Shown: one piece after another, positions 1-9,663 of the stretch | How the letters are laid out: each line of letters starts with the position of its first letter | How positions within the stretch are numbered: position 1 is the stretch's first letter | DNA from: Nitrospirota bacterium | GTDB taxonomy: Bacteria > Nitrospirota > Thermodesulfovibrionia > UBA6902 | DNA length: 64,000 nt | Direction of reading: 5' to 3' | NCBI GenBank assembly: GCA_016222905.1 | Contig: JACRPZ010000049.1 | Location: 1 to 64,000 of the forward strand | Position numbers and translations under genes: made by a program | Notes under the pieces: model-generated | What the model was told of the DNA's origin: nothing | The model's database searches: none | What the model saw: the letters and a program-made list of their open reading frames with translations, nothing else

Positions 1-114
1 AAAAAATCGTAACAAGGCAAGAAAGTTTAAGTAAAAACAGGAAATAACGATAGACTTATAAAAACAGAAGACGGATTTTAAAAAATCCGGCATGGAAAAA
101 CTGAAAATCTCTAA

Positions 115-501
115 ATGACTTTTTCAGGAGTCTCAATTTATCGAGAAACGATTGGGTTGAACTGCTATACCATTCTCACCCAAGGCTACAACGAATATTA
201 CGATGATGACTTGTTACATATATCCGATACTAGAAATCATATTTCACTAAACAGTTTAGGTGTCCCATTCGCTCAACTCTTATCAATCGACAAATCAACT
301 CGTGAAGCGATAAAGAACGGCGTTCACCCTCCTTCTGAACTCTATCTCGATGAGACGTTCTATCATTCACTAAAATTTCGATTTGAATACAACAAGAATG
401 AACGAGCTAAGTCAGCGTACAAACCAATCATGTCTGCGAAACCGTCACACTATTTTTACGCTGATGTGAAGACGATTCTTGATAATCTTGAGAAAGAATA
501 A
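115..501 (+). CDS. Hypothetical protein, 128 aa
   Basis: I do not recognise this protein. It is soluble, rich in Tyr, Asn and Leu, with no signal peptide, membrane segment or metal-binding motif. The ATG at 115 has no Shine-Dalgarno sequence. It overlaps the stop of an eight-codon frame starting at ATG 92 (ATGA overlap), so either translational coupling or a lost N-terminus through frameshift is possible. A short A/T-rich hairpin (72-89) lies just upstream. The protein begins abruptly in what looks like the middle of a domain, so it may be a 5'-truncated remnant. Confidence 0.45.
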   Translation: MTFSGVSIYRETIGLNCYTILTQGYNEYYDDDLLHISDTRNHISLNSLGVPFAQLLSIDKSTREAIKNGVHPPSELYLDETFYHSLKFRFEYNKNERAKSAYKPIMSAKPSHYFYADVKTILDNLEKE

Positions 502-763
502 AAACCATAAATAGAAAAAATAGGGATGCTCTCCGGGACACGAATTGACCATAGATATTTAAACCTCAACCTCTTTTCTCCCCATCACAAAAAAGGGGCA
601 TGGTTGGATGTGAAGACCTGCTGGTCTCTCAGTTTTTGAGAGTGAGAGTTAATGTGAGTGTGTCCTTTTTTCTGTTAAAATTAGGGAAAGAGGTAAATAA
701 AACAAGAAGGGAGCTTAATAAGCTTCAATTAGTAATTACCAGCTAAAAGTATAACCGGGAACT
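502..763. other. Intergenic region without a recognisable gene
   Basis: This stretch lies between the 3' ends of the hypothetical gene and of the convergent cytochrome gene. Two short inverted repeats are visible around 617-650, but neither is followed by a convincing T-tract in either direction. I see no RNA gene. Confidence 0.4.
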
Positions 764-1966
764 CTAATCCCCCACAGAAACTTTCTGGACAACCTTTCCA
801 ATGGAGAAGATTTCATCACGCGTGTAAAGGTATTTAACTTCCGCTTCTACTGATACGTATGTTGTATCGGCTTTAAGAGGAACAACAAAGGTGCTGGTTG
901 CGGGTTCATCAGGTTTCAGGCCTAAATCAAAATGCTCTGTTGCCGTAACATCCCACTCGGCCATTGCCACCTGCTTACCGCCCTTGAAGTAGAGGTCGCC
1001 TACGGAATACTCTTTATGATTGGAGAAAACTTCCTTGCCGTCCTGATCTGTTACACGAACCTCGGAAATGATTTTAGGCATCATTGCGCAGCCGTGAGGT
1101 ATCACATGTCCAGCCTTGTTCGTCAATGCAACTTTTATAAATAGAGCCTGCATCTTCCGGTCTTCGTACATATCAATATATCGTGCTGCTCTTGCGCTTA
1201 AAAATATGTCAACTGAAGACCTCAGGAAGTCAAGGTCCTTCGGCCCTAAAAACTTATGGACTGCTTCACTCCCCTTCATGTGGCAGTCCTGACAGGTTTC
1301 CTTGCGCCCTTTATGTAGAAAATCTTCCACATAAGTAGTGTAAAGTGTAGGGCAGTCCTTCCAAGGAACATCAGGAGGGCAGTGATGGCATTGAGCGCAC
1401 ATTTCAGAGGTCGGCAGCAGATCAGATTTCTTTGTGCGGAAACCAATAGCTGCATGCGGATCATCTTTTATTTCATCAGGCCCGTAAATAACCTTCTCTT
1501 CCGGGGTCACTTTAAAACCGGTCGCCTTTAGATTATGACATCCGAGGCAGTTAAGGTTAAGTTTTGACAGTTCTTTCTTCGCGGCCTCTTTCTTTTCCTC
1601 ATCCTTATCTTCTACCGCAGTAAGTATGAGATCGCCGATGTGAATGATTAGTTCAGGGGCAGCGTCTTTTATCTGCGGGATATGACAGTTCAGACATATG
1701 GTAAGGTCTTTCCTCGTCAACGTCTTTTCTTCATCGAGAGCTAATCTGATGAAAGACCTCATGCCTCTGAGCACACGAGGGTCAATAACTGAATTTCCCA
1801 TTGTCGAGGTCTTCCAGTCTTCGTATTTATCGGGATGGCATTCCGCGCAGCGCTTTATATCGTACATCTCAGCAAGTTCGTCAATGGTTGCTGCCTGTTT
1901 AGAAAACGCGGAATGGTGAATAAGAACTGTTGATAATATAAGAATAATGGCAAGTAATGCCTTCAA
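764..1966 (-). CDS. Exported multiheme cytochrome c (five CxxCH sites)
   Basis: A 400-residue periplasmic electron carrier. It has an N-terminal hydrophobic signal peptide (about residues 1-22) and five heme-binding CxxCH motifs near residues 40, 91, 140, 190 and 225, namely CAECH, CLNCH, CLGCH, CAQCH and CQDCH. A CHHC/CP segment follows the fourth. The C-terminal 150 residues have no heme motif and look beta-rich. The TTG start is supported by GGAGGG five bases upstream. It is divergent from resB-ccsA, which encode the machinery that attaches heme to such proteins. It resembles the broad cytochrome c554/multiheme family. The specific electron donor and acceptor cannot be told from sequence. 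Confidence 0.85.
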   Translation of the reverse strand: MKALLAIILILSTVLIHHSAFSKQAATIDELAEMYDIKRCAECHPDKYEDWKTSTMGNSVIDPRVLRGMRSFIRLALDEEKTLTRKDLTICLNCHIPQIKDAAPELIIHIGDLILTAVEDKDEEKKEAAKKELSKLNLNCLGCHNLKATGFKVTPEEKVIYGPDEIKDDPHAAIGFRTKKSDLLPTSEMCAQCHHCPPDVPWKDCPTLYTTYVEDFLHKGRKETCQDCHMKGSEAVHKFLGPKDLDFLRSSVDIFLSARAARYIDMYEDRKMQALFIKVALTNKAGHVIPHGCAMMPKIISEVRVTDQDGKEVFSNHKEYSVGDLYFKGGKQVAMAEWDVTATEHFDLGLKPDEPATSTFVVPLKADTTYVSVEAEVKYLYTRDEIFSIGKVVQKVSVGD

Positions 1967-2114
1967 GTGGTCCCTCCGAATAAAAGTTTATCACATTTTT
2001 CAGTAAAATAACGAATAACATTGTCATGCGCCTTATTAGATATATAATCGGCGGTATCGTTATTGACTTAAGCACAATTTAAATGCTAATTTAAAAATCA
2101 CGTGGAGGTAATTT

Positions 2115-3557
2115 TTGGAAAATAAAGAACAGGTAAATATATTTGATGGAATATGGGGTTTCTTTGCTTCTGTTAAGCTCGCAATTGTTCTCCTCTTTTT
2201 GTTAGCTGTCACATCAATTATAGGGACTGTTGTCCCGCAGGAGTCCCCAAAGGCAATTCAGTTTCTCGGGAAGATTTTCGGGGATAATACAGCGCCCGCA
2301 GTTTACAATGCATTCTTGAAGCTCGACTTCATGGATATGTACCATTCATGGTGGTTTGTTTTGCTCCTGGTTCTCTTCTGCGTCAATCTTACGGTCTGTT
2401 CTCTTGAAAAGATCCCAAGGACCTGGAAGCTCGTCAAAACACCTGTCAAGCCTATGGCCAAGAATGTTTTAGAGACACTTCCAGTCAAGAAGGAAGTTAC
2501 GCTGAAAGTAAGTCTGGATACTGCCAGGGATGAATTTTTGAATGCGTTCAGGACGTCAAAATATGATGTTAAAGAGGCTGTTCAAGAAGACGGAGTTCAG
2601 CTTTATTCGGAGAAGGGGGCTTATTCACGTCTTGGCGTATATGTGGTGCACTTGAGCATTCTCCTCATATTTGTCGGGGCTATTATCGGAGCCAGGTTCG
2701 GGTTCGACGGATCTTTAAACCTCCCTGAAGGGAGTTCCTCAGATGTTGTTTATTCACGCACCGGCGAGCAGGTACCTTTAGATTTTTCAATAGCCTGCAA
2801 CTGGTATAAGACGGACTATTACAAAGGGGCGGACGCTCCGCAGGAGTTCTCCAGCGAACTTGTAATATTAGAGAACGGCAAAGAGGTTTTGAAGAAGGTT
2901 ATAGAAGTCAACAACCCTCTTACATACAAAGGCATCACCTTCTATCAATCAAGTTACGGCATAGTGCCGGACGCAGTCGGTATCTTTGTTCTGAAGGTCT
3001 CAAATGATCGCGGACTTGAAGAAACACTGCGTCTTAAGCAAGGTGAATCATTTGAGATTCCGGGACAGAAAATAAAGGGGACTATCATGGACTTTTCACC
3101 GGCTCTCGGCAGAGACCCGCAGTCAGGCGCGCTAACCACTTATTCTGATTCGTTGATTAATCCGGCCGTATCTATAAGGTTTGATATGGAAGGCTCGGAT
3201 GGTTTTACGGGATGGATTCTCAAGCGCTACCCTGAAACAGGGATTATAAAAGATGCGGGTCTTAAGGTTGAATTTCTGGATTACTGGGGTGTTGAATATA
3301 CAGGACTTCAGGTTTCAAAGGATCCCGGTGTCATTATCATATATATAGCCTCTATTGTTATGGTGCTCGGCCTTTATGCTGCCTTCTTTTTGAGCCATAA
3401 GAAGATATGGATAAGGATTGCTCCTGTTGGAAAAGGCTCTGTAAAGGTTAATATCGGAGGCTCTGCAAGCAAAAACAGGCTGGCTCTTGAGAGACAGGTA
3501 GAGCATATGTTATCCAGAGCAACCGCGGCTATAGAGGGAAGGCTTAAAAAAAATTGA
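2115..3557 (+). CDS. resB: Cytochrome c biogenesis protein ResB (System II)
   Basis: A 480-residue integral membrane component of the System II (Ccs) heme export and ligation complex, working with CcsA/ResC encoded immediately downstream. Visible features are a hydrophobic helix near residues 20-40, a second near 75-95, a third near 170-195, a large periplasmic domain (about 200-410) and a last helix near 415-435, the usual ResB plan. The start is TTG at 2115, supported by GGAGGT at 2104-2109. The stop is TGA, which shows that UGA is an ordinary stop in this genome. That matters for reading the hydrogenase gene below. It is 26 bp from ccsA and clearly co-transcribed with it. Confidence 0.9.
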   Translation: MENKEQVNIFDGIWGFFASVKLAIVLLFLLAVTSIIGTVVPQESPKAIQFLGKIFGDNTAPAVYNAFLKLDFMDMYHSWWFVLLLVLFCVNLTVCSLEKIPRTWKLVKTPVKPMAKNVLETLPVKKEVTLKVSLDTARDEFLNAFRTSKYDVKEAVQEDGVQLYSEKGAYSRLGVYVVHLSILLIFVGAIIGARFGFDGSLNLPEGSSSDVVYSRTGEQVPLDFSIACNWYKTDYYKGADAPQEFSSELVILENGKEVLKKVIEVNNPLTYKGITFYQSSYGIVPDAVGIFVLKVSNDRGLEETLRLKQGESFEIPGQKIKGTIMDFSPALGRDPQSGALTTYSDSLINPAVSIRFDMEGSDGFTGWILKRYPETGIIKDAGLKVEFLDYWGVEYTGLQVSKDPGVIIIYIASIVMVLGLYAAFFLSHKKIWIRIAPVGKGSVKVNIGGSASKNRLALERQVEHMLSRATAAIEGRLKKN

Positions 3558-3583
3558 ACAGTTAGATATAAGGAGTAAAAAAA

Positions 3584-4690
3584 ATGGACAGTTCAACTCT
3601 ATTCGGCATATCAACATTCGCATATTTTATAGCAATGGCGGTTTATGTCAGCTATATAGCTTTCAGAAATAATGCTGTTGCGGTAACAGCCACATCAATA
3701 ACGGTATTCGGTTTTCTGTGCCAGACAGGGGCGTTGCTTTTAAGGTGGGTTGATTCTTTTAATATATGGGTTGCGTCTGCGCCTTCCACAACATTTATTG
3801 AGTCGGTTTTAAGGGGCGCGCCTCTCAGGAACATGTATGAGTCCATGATATTCTTTGTCTGGTGCCTCGTGCTTATTTATCTGATAATGGAGTTTAAGTA
3901 TAAAAACCGTTCGTTAGGCGCTTTTGCCATGCCTGTGGCAGCCCTTGCGCTTGCATTCATTGATGTATCAGGCATGTCAACGGATATTGAGCCGCTTATC
4001 CCTGCGCTTCAGTCAAACTGGCTGCTTTTTCACGTATTCCTGAGTTTTATCGGATATGCGGCTTTTGCCGTTTCCTTTGCGGCGGCAGTGGCATATATTG
4101 CTATGGCCTCTGAATCAAGAAGTGAAAAGGCGTATATCTTCTGGAGCATTGCCGTAGGCGTTTTTCTTATAGTCCTTATCGCGATGGGCATTGACTATCT
4201 GAACATGTCAACATCTGCACAGGGAGATTTTATCCGCAGCTATTTTCTTAAAGCCACTTTTAGAAGCTCATCAGGCGTTATTGCTGTATTTAGCTGGATC
4301 ATATCAGCGGTATTCATTCTCGCTCTTTGGCGGTATGGGCATGGACTAAGGAAGATTTTAGAAGGTCTCTCAATTACAAAGATTATGCTTGAAGAGATAG
4401 AGTATAAAAGTATCGCCATAGGTTTTCCTCTCTTTACAATTGGGGGTCTCCTAATGGGCGCAATATGGGCCAACAGCGCATGGGGAACATACTGGAGCTG
4501 GGACCCGAAAGAGACATGGTCGCTTATAACATGGTTCATTTACGCCGGTTATCTTCATGCACGTTTTGTGGGCGGTTGGAGAGGTAAAAAAGTATCGGTG
4601 CTCGCACTTATAGGCTTTATAGGCGTGGTCTTTACTTATCTCGGGGTAAACCTCTTTCTCTCAGGACTCCATTCATACGGCGGACGATAA
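3584..4690 (+). CDS. ccsA: Cytochrome c biogenesis protein CcsA/ResC
   Basis: A 368-residue polytopic membrane protein that channels heme to the outside for ligation to apocytochromes. It has about eight hydrophobic helices and the family's tryptophan-rich WWD-type heme-handling segment near residues 300-330 (WGTYWSWDPKETWSL), followed by conserved His residues in the following helices. An AAGGAG ribosome site precedes the ATG. It forms a two-gene unit with resB, and the adjacent cytochrome c gene is a plausible client, as are other exported cytochromes of the cell. Confidence 0.92.
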   Translation: MDSSTLFGISTFAYFIAMAVYVSYIAFRNNAVAVTATSITVFGFLCQTGALLLRWVDSFNIWVASAPSTTFIESVLRGAPLRNMYESMIFFVWCLVLIYLIMEFKYKNRSLGAFAMPVAALALAFIDVSGMSTDIEPLIPALQSNWLLFHVFLSFIGYAAFAVSFAAAVAYIAMASESRSEKAYIFWSIAVGVFLIVLIAMGIDYLNMSTSAQGDFIRSYFLKATFRSSSGVIAVFSWIISAVFILALWRYGHGLRKILEGLSITKIMLEEIEYKSIAIGFPLFTIGGLLMGAIWANSAWGTYWSWDPKETWSLITWFIYAGYLHARFVGGWRGKKVSVLALIGFIGVVFTYLGVNLFLSGLHSYGGR

Positions 4691-4759
4691 ATACAGGCTT
4701 TGCAATCATCAAGCCCTAAAGGCCGTTTGACTATCAGCGGTTGAGATTTATATATCAAT

Positions 4760-6457
4760 ATGCTCCGTGAGCTCCATATCAGAAACCTCGCCATAATAGA
4801 TGATGCTTCAATAGAGTTCGGTAAAGGGTTTAATGTTCTGACAGGCGAGACAGGCGCCGGCAAGTCCATAATAGTAAATGCTTTAGCACTTGCCCTTGGA
4901 GAAAGGGCAGCAGGCGAGCTTATCAGAAGCGGTGAAAAAGAGGCGGTTGTTGAGGCGCTCTTCGATCCCCCTCCCAAACTTTCAAATCAGTCAATATACG
5001 GACCTTTGCATGATGCCGGGATTGAGATTGAAGACGGTATCATTATGAAGAGACTCGTCTCATCTCAGGGCAAGAGCAGGGCGTATATAAACGGTTCAAT
5101 GGTGAACATCCAGACACTCTCCGATGTAAGCAGGAGTATCATAGATGTTCATGGACAGTATGAGCACCAGTCGCTCCTTTCTCAAGATATTCAGCTTGCA
5201 ATGCTGGATGAGTACGGCGGACTTCTTCCTGAGAGAGAGGAGGTAAAGAGCGTTTATGAGAAGCTGAAGAATTTAAAACGCCGGATTGCTGAGCTTGACA
5301 TGAAAGAGAAGGAACGAGCCCAGAGACTTGACATGCTCAAGTTTCAGATAAATGAGATAAATGCGGCTGACCTTCAGAACGGTGAAGAAGAGAGCCTCAC
5401 GGATGAGCTTAAGGTATTAAGCAATTCTGTCCGCCTTACAGAGCTTGCCAATCACTCTTATGATTCCCTTTACTCTTCGGAATCATCATGCATCGCAAAT
5501 CTATCAAGAATACTCGGCAGCCTCAAGTCAATCTCAGATATTGACCCTAAGGCTAACGATTCTGTTAAATCGCTGGAAGAAGCTATTCCTCTGCTGGAGG
5601 AGACCGCATACTTTCTAAGGGATTATAAGGATAGCCTGAACTTCAGCCCGGAGAGGCTTGATGCAGTTCATGACAGGCTTGAACTAATTAAGGGATTCAA
5701 GAGGAAATACGGCGAAAATATCAAGGCTATCCTTGATTTCAAAGATGAGGCTGAAAAAGAATTTAATGAACTGGAGCGCTCTGAAGAGATGTTAGGCGGT
5801 CTGAAGGAGGAGCTTGCCGGGCTTAAAGAGGCGTTAACTGAAAAGGCATCACGGCTTTCAAAAAAGAGGGAGCAGGTTGCAAAGAAGATAGAACCGATGA
5901 TCGTAGCCGAACTCTCAAAGCTCTCAATGCCCGATACAAAATTCTCAATTATTTTCTCACGGGAAACGGGAGATGATACAACAGACGGACTTAAGGCAAC
6001 GCAAAACGGCGTTGACAGCATTGAATTTCTCATATCCCCTAATATCGGTGAAGAACTTAAGCCCTTGTCAAAGATAGCATCAGGCGGCGAACTTTCAAGG
6101 GTAATGCTCGCTCTTAAGGGGACTCTCTCCAAAGGAGACAGAATCCCTGTCCTTGTCTTTGACGAGATAGACGCGGGCATCGGCGGCATAGCTGCCGAGG
6201 CTGTGGGACAGAGGCTGAAGAATCTCTCGGCAAGCCATCAAGTCATATGCATAACTCACCTGCCGCAAATTGCATCCTATGCTGACAGGCATTTAAAGAT
6301 CGAAAAGACGGTTAAGGGCAAGAGGACAGTGGTTGAGATAAGAGAGATAGAGAAAGAGGAGAGGACCGAAGAGATCGCCCGGATGCTGAGCGGCAATATC
6401 TCAGATGCTTCAATGAAGCATGCGAAAGCGATGCTTAAATCAAAATCGAAGCAATAG
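4760..6457 (+). CDS. recN: DNA repair protein RecN
   Basis: A 565-residue SMC-like ATPase acting early in double-strand-break repair. The N-terminal head has Walker A GETGAGKS at residues 29-36 and the RecN-typical [11 protein letters not shown] segment near 130-140. A central coiled coil spans roughly 150-380. The C-terminal head has the ABC signature ASGGELSR and Walker [14 protein letters not shown]. Full length for the family. It overlaps no neighbour, and the gap to cysK is 31 bp. Confidence 0.95.
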   Translation: MLRELHIRNLAIIDDASIEFGKGFNVLTGETGAGKSIIVNALALALGERAAGELIRSGEKEAVVEALFDPPPKLSNQSIYGPLHDAGIEIEDGIIMKRLVSSQGKSRAYINGSMVNIQTLSDVSRSIIDVHGQYEHQSLLSQDIQLAMLDEYGGLLPEREEVKSVYEKLKNLKRRIAELDMKEKERAQRLDMLKFQINEINAADLQNGEEESLTDELKVLSNSVRLTELANHSYDSLYSSESSCIANLSRILGSLKSISDIDPKANDSVKSLEEAIPLLEETAYFLRDYKDSLNFSPERLDAVHDRLELIKGFKRKYGENIKAILDFKDEAEKEFNELERSEEMLGGLKEELAGLKEALTEKASRLSKKREQVAKKIEPMIVAELSKLSMPDTKFSIIFSRETGDDTTDGLKATQNGVDSIEFLISPNIGEELKPLSKIASGGELSRVMLALKGTLSKGDRIPVLVFDEIDAGIGGIAAEAVGQRLKNLSASHQVICITHLPQIASYADRHLKIEKTVKGKRTVVEIREIEKEERTEEIARMLSGNISDASMKHAKAMLKSKSKQ

Positions 6458-6473
6458 TAATCCTGTTTGCTTG

Positions 6474-6482
6474 TGCTATAAT
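6474..6482 (+). promoter_or_regulatory. Extended -10 promoter for a leaderless cysK transcript
   Basis: A perfect TATAAT at 6477-6482 is preceded by TGC, giving an extended -10 (TGnTATAAT), and the cysK ATG begins six bases further on. No Shine-Dalgarno sequence precedes that ATG. The spacing would place the transcription start at or very near the A of the start codon, implying a leaderless mRNA. No good -35 is visible, as expected for extended -10 promoters. Confidence 0.45.
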
Positions 6483-6488
6483 TCACGC

Positions 6489-7415
6489 ATGAATCCTTAC
6501 AAAAACATCCTTGATCTTATTGGCAACACGCCGGTTCTTAGACTGAATCATATACCTGATAATGATTCAGCGGAGATATGGGCGAAGCTTGAAGGCTGTA
6601 ATCCCGGAGGCTCTGTCAAGGACAGGATTGCACTTTCCATGATTGAAGACGCGGAGAGGGACGGGAGATTAAAACCCGGAGGGACAGTTATAGAGCCGAC
6701 AAGCGGAAATACCGGAATAGGGCTTGCTATGGTGGCGGCGGTTAAAGGGTACAGGCTTATCCTGACGATGTCCGAGACGATGTCGCTTGAGAGGCGGCAG
6801 ATATTTCAGGCCTACGGAGCCGAAGTTGTTCTGACCCCAGGATCAAAGGGGATGTTAGGAGCGGTTGAAGAAGCGGAGATAATATACAGAGAGAACCCTG
6901 AATATTTTATGCCGATGCAGTTTGAAAACCCTGCTAATCCTGAGATTCACAGGAAGACAACAGCCGTCGAGATATTGAATGTTTTTAAATCCGGCGTTGA
7001 CGGCTTCGTTGCAGGTGTCGGCACCGGAGGGACGATTACAGGGGTTGGAGAAGTCTTGAAATCTGAAAAGGGCGATACATGGATATCCGCTGTTGAGCCG
7101 GCAGGCTCTGCTGTGCTTTCAGGAGACAAGCCGGGTCCGCATAAGATAGCGGGCATAGGTGCCGGGTTTTATCCCGGGGTTTTGAATACTAAAATCTATG
7201 ATGAAGTTATAACTGTAAGCGATTATGATGCAGCGGAAATGTCAAGACGGATTGCAAAGGAAGAGGGGATACTTGCCGGAATTTCTTCGGGCGCTGCTAT
7301 GTGGGCAGCCTTGAAGGTAGCAGGAAGACTCGGCAAAGGCAAAAAAGTTGTTGTTATATTCCCTGACCGCGGGGACAGGTATTTAAGCACAGGGCTTTTT
7401 GGGGATAAATCATAG
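6489..7415 (+). CDS. cysK: Cysteine synthase (O-acetylserine sulfhydrylase)
   Basis: A PLP-dependent beta-replacement enzyme that makes cysteine from O-acetylserine and sulfide (309 residues). The PLP lysine lies in NPGGSVKDR (Lys44), the substrate loop is [10 protein letters not shown], and the phosphate-binding glycine loop is [10 protein letters not shown]. The conserved [12 protein letters not shown] segment near residue 140 is typical. I chose ATG 6489 over an upstream in-frame ATG at 6420 because [15 protein letters not shown] matches the usual family N-terminus and the longer form would overlap recN. CysK versus CysM assignment is not fully certain. Confidence 0.9.
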   Translation: MNPYKNILDLIGNTPVLRLNHIPDNDSAEIWAKLEGCNPGGSVKDRIALSMIEDAERDGRLKPGGTVIEPTSGNTGIGLAMVAAVKGYRLILTMSETMSLERRQIFQAYGAEVVLTPGSKGMLGAVEEAEIIYRENPEYFMPMQFENPANPEIHRKTTAVEILNVFKSGVDGFVAGVGTGGTITGVGEVLKSEKGDTWISAVEPAGSAVLSGDKPGPHKIAGIGAGFYPGVLNTKIYDEVITVSDYDAAEMSRRIAKEEGILAGISSGAAMWAALKVAGRLGKGKKVVVIFPDRGDRYLSTGLFGDKS

Positions 7416-7441
7416 AGAACACAACTGGTGTATTCTGAATT

Positions 7442-7774
7442 TCAGTGGGCCTCTTTTAAGGAAGTCTCTTGTTTTACAAAATCTTCATACATCTGCGGTA
7501 TATTCTTGAGTTTAACTCCCATACCGTTTTTGAAATCTATAAGACCGGTTTTAAGGGACCATGCAACTTCGCCTTCAAGATTTATTTTTTGGTCTTTGTC
7601 TAATTCCAGAACAATCTTCAGAAGTGTTCCGGGACTAAAGGCCTTTTTTGTTCTTATGAATAGACCGGTCAATGAGAGATTGGAGGTGGTGCCGATGAAC
7701 TCCGACTCACCGCTTGAAAAGACAACCGGCAGCCTTTTGGTATGACGTTTACTTATCTGACGCTTGTTCGCCAT
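7442..7774 (-). CDS. PilZ-domain protein (predicted c-di-GMP binder)
   Basis: A 110-residue single-domain protein. It has an Arg/Lys-rich N-terminal stretch (KRHTKRLPV) and the NLSLTGLFI segment that corresponds to the (D/N)xSxxG half of the PilZ c-di-GMP site. The RxxxR half is imperfectly placed, so binding is likely but not certain. Such stand-alone PilZ proteins usually relay c-di-GMP to motility or secretion machines. The EAL protein gene at 10290 is a nearby c-di-GMP gene. It is convergent with cysK, with a 26-bp gap. Confidence 0.8.
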   Translation of the reverse strand: MANKRQISKRHTKRLPVVFSSGESEFIGTTSNLSLTGLFIRTKKAFSPGTLLKIVLELDKDQKINLEGEVAWSLKTGLIDFKNGMGVKLKNIPQMYEDFVKQETSLKEAH

Positions 7775-7800
7775 CTGTCTTAACTATATCAGAAATATGG

Positions 7801-7875
7801 CGGGGTGGACGGGACTCGAACCCGCGACCTCCTGCGTGACAGGCAGGCGTTCTAACCGGACTGAACTACCACCCC
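7801..7875 (-). tRNA. tRNA-Asp (anticodon GTC)
   Basis: Read on the minus strand this folds into a full cloverleaf. The acceptor GGGGTGG pairs with CCACCCC, followed by discriminator G. There is a D arm, an anticodon stem CTGCC/GGCAG-type around loop bases containing GTC, a short variable loop and a T arm with GGTTCGAGTCC. CCA is not encoded. It is 83 bp from a second tRNA on the same strand and probably co-transcribed with it. Confidence 0.95.
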
Positions 7876-7958
7876 ATAAAAATGATAAACGGTAAGTAAG
7901 AAGTAAAAAATGAGAAACCCAGAAATATTTTCCTGCTTCTTACTCGTTAATTTGTAAA

Positions 7959-8034
7959 TGGTAGGCGGAACAGGGATCGAACCTGTGACATCAGCCTTGT
8001 AAGGGCTGCGCTCTCCCAGCTGAGCTATCCGCCC
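7959..8034 (-). tRNA. tRNA-Val (anticodon TAC)
   Basis: On the minus strand it begins GGGCGGATAGCTCAGCTGGG and ends with an encoded CCA (76 nt). The anticodon stem CAGCC/GGCTG encloses CTTACAA, giving anticodon TAC, and the T loop is GGTTCGATCCC. The first acceptor pair is a G-U wobble. It lies upstream of tRNA-Asp on the same strand. Confidence 0.95.
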
Positions 8035-8162
8035 GGGATTATTTAACGAGTAATACTATAACAAATCATCATACTAAATTTAAAGTAGATTTTTAGACTG
8101 TTTGATTTAGGTTATATCTTTGAGCTACAATTAACAACAAAATTACGGAATAAAGGGGACAA

Positions 8163-8951
8163 ATGCCGGAAAAACAACAATACAATAATATTCTCAAACA
8201 GCTTCTCGCTTCTCTTTTTGTCATGGTTTTTTTCTTTGCCTGTTCTTCTAAAAAGGCAGTGATAAAAGATACGTCGCTCTATGATGCCGGAGCGCGTTTT
8301 GAAGAGGTCAATGAAAAGATAAAGAAGAAGGACTACGAAAAAGCAAGGGAGATACTTGCGGATGTTAAAGCGCGGGACACATCAAAAGAGTATGCAGCCC
8401 TTGCCCAGATACGAATTGGCGATACGTACTTTGAAGAAGGAGAATATGAGGAAGCAGTAGGCCAGTATGAAGCATTTCTGGATCTTCATACATATCACAA
8501 GTATGCCCCTTATGCTCAGTATCAGGTTGCAATGAGTTATTACAAAAGAATAAGCGGCGCTGACACAAGCTATTCGCTGGCAAAACTCGCATTAACTGAA
8601 TTTGAAAAACTTCAGAAGCAGTATCCGAGAAATCCATATATGGAGATTACCGATAAGCGGATAAAAATATGCAAAGACACACTTGCAGAATATGAATTAT
8701 ATGTAGGGAAATTTTATTTACAGAAAGGCTCATATACAGCGGCTGTGGAACGTTTTATCAACCTGCTGAAGCTTTATCCTGATTCAAGCACTGAATCGGA
8801 AGCGCTTTATTCCCTCGGCCTTGCCTATAAGGAAACAGGAGATAAAGAGAAAGCGATTGATGCCTTAACCACACTTAATGAGAAATTTCCCACTATTAAA
8901 CTCTCCCAGCAAGCAAGAGAACTTCTTGTTTCCTTAAAGGAAAAGAAGTAG
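8163..8951 (+). CDS. bamD: BamD-type outer membrane assembly lipoprotein
   Basis: A 262-residue lipoprotein of the BAM complex that inserts beta-barrel proteins. The N-terminus has a hydrophobic signal ending in a lipobox (FFFAC, Cys27) followed by Ser-Ser. The rest is a series of tetratricopeptide-like repeats with the YxxA pattern expected of BamD/ComL, and the length matches the family. A generic TPR lipoprotein is the alternative. AAAGGGG lies 3-9 bases before the ATG. It stands alone between the tRNAs and the next gene. Confidence 0.82.
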   Translation: MPEKQQYNNILKQLLASLFVMVFFFACSSKKAVIKDTSLYDAGARFEEVNEKIKKKDYEKAREILADVKARDTSKEYAALAQIRIGDTYFEEGEYEEAVGQYEAFLDLHTYHKYAPYAQYQVAMSYYKRISGADTSYSLAKLALTEFEKLQKQYPRNPYMEITDKRIKICKDTLAEYELYVGKFYLQKGSYTAAVERFINLLKLYPDSSTESEALYSLGLAYKETGDKEKAIDALTTLNEKFPTIKLSQQARELLVSLKEKK

Positions 8952-8990
8952 ATACAGGACGTTTTCCGCAAGAGCCAGTCTGAATTTCAT

Positions 8991-9653
8991 ATGATGAAAC
9001 AGATGAAATATTATCCTGTCTTTCTTAATCTGAAAGGGGTAAAGGCCGTTGTAGTTGGGGGCGGCAGAGTTGCAGAGCGAAAAGCCATTGCTCTTTTAAA
9101 GGCAGGGGCTTTGGTAAAGATTATAAGCCCTGCTATAACAAAGACGCTTGAAAAGTATAAGAAGCTGGGATTGGCCACTCACATAAAAAGAGAGTACAGG
9201 CAAGGCGACGTTAGAGATGCCTTTATTGTTATAGCAGCCACTTCATCCAGGCAGACAAACAACCGAGTAGAGGCTGATTCGAAAGATTTGCCGCGGCTTA
9301 TTAATGTGGTTGATACACCGTCAATGGGTAACTTTATCCTACCATCTATTGTAAATCGCGGACATTTAACTATTGCCATATCCACGGAGGGCTGCAGCCC
9401 GGCGCTCTCAAAAGCCATCCGCAAAGAGCTTGAGGAAATCTACGGTTCTGAGTTTTCAGATTATCTTAAGTTTGTTGAAAGCATTCGCAAACAGGCAATG
9501 AATAAGATAAAAAACAGCGTGGATCGGGAGAAATTTCTCAAATCACTTGCATCTGAAGATCTATTCAGAACTCTGAGAAAAAAGGGAGTCAAAGCAGCTG
9601 TTAAAAAAATTAAGTCGCGGATGTCAGACTTGTCGGTTGTTACAGATTTTTAA
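8991..9653 (+). CDS. Precorrin-2 dehydrogenase / sirohydrochlorin ferrochelatase
   Basis: A CysG N-terminal-domain (Met8p-type) enzyme of about 220 residues. It oxidises precorrin-2 with NAD+ and may insert iron to give siroheme. The N-terminus has the beta strand and glycine-rich NAD loop VVGGGRVAERKA (about residues 21-32), and the DTPSMGNFILPSIVNRG and STEGCSPALSKAIRKELE segments are typical of the family. Two in-frame ATGs (8991, 9003) are possible starts and neither has a strong ribosome site. Siroheme feeds sulfite and nitrite reductases, or heme in organisms using the siroheme-dependent route. Confidence 0.88.
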   Translation: MMKQMKYYPVFLNLKGVKAVVVGGGRVAERKAIALLKAGALVKIISPAITKTLEKYKKLGLATHIKREYRQGDVRDAFIVIAATSSRQTNNRVEADSKDLPRLINVVDTPSMGNFILPSIVNRGHLTIAISTEGCSPALSKAIRKELEEIYGSEFSDYLKFVESIRKQAMNKIKNSVDREKFLKSLASEDLFRTLRKKGVKAAVKKIKSRMSDLSVVTDF

Positions 9654-9663
9654 TATCGAATAC

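Noticed and set aside
5-20. TCGTAACAAGG resembles the conserved 3' end of 16S rRNA
   Set aside because: The match is only about 11 bases, the following bases do not continue the 16S sequence, and no other rRNA sequence is present.
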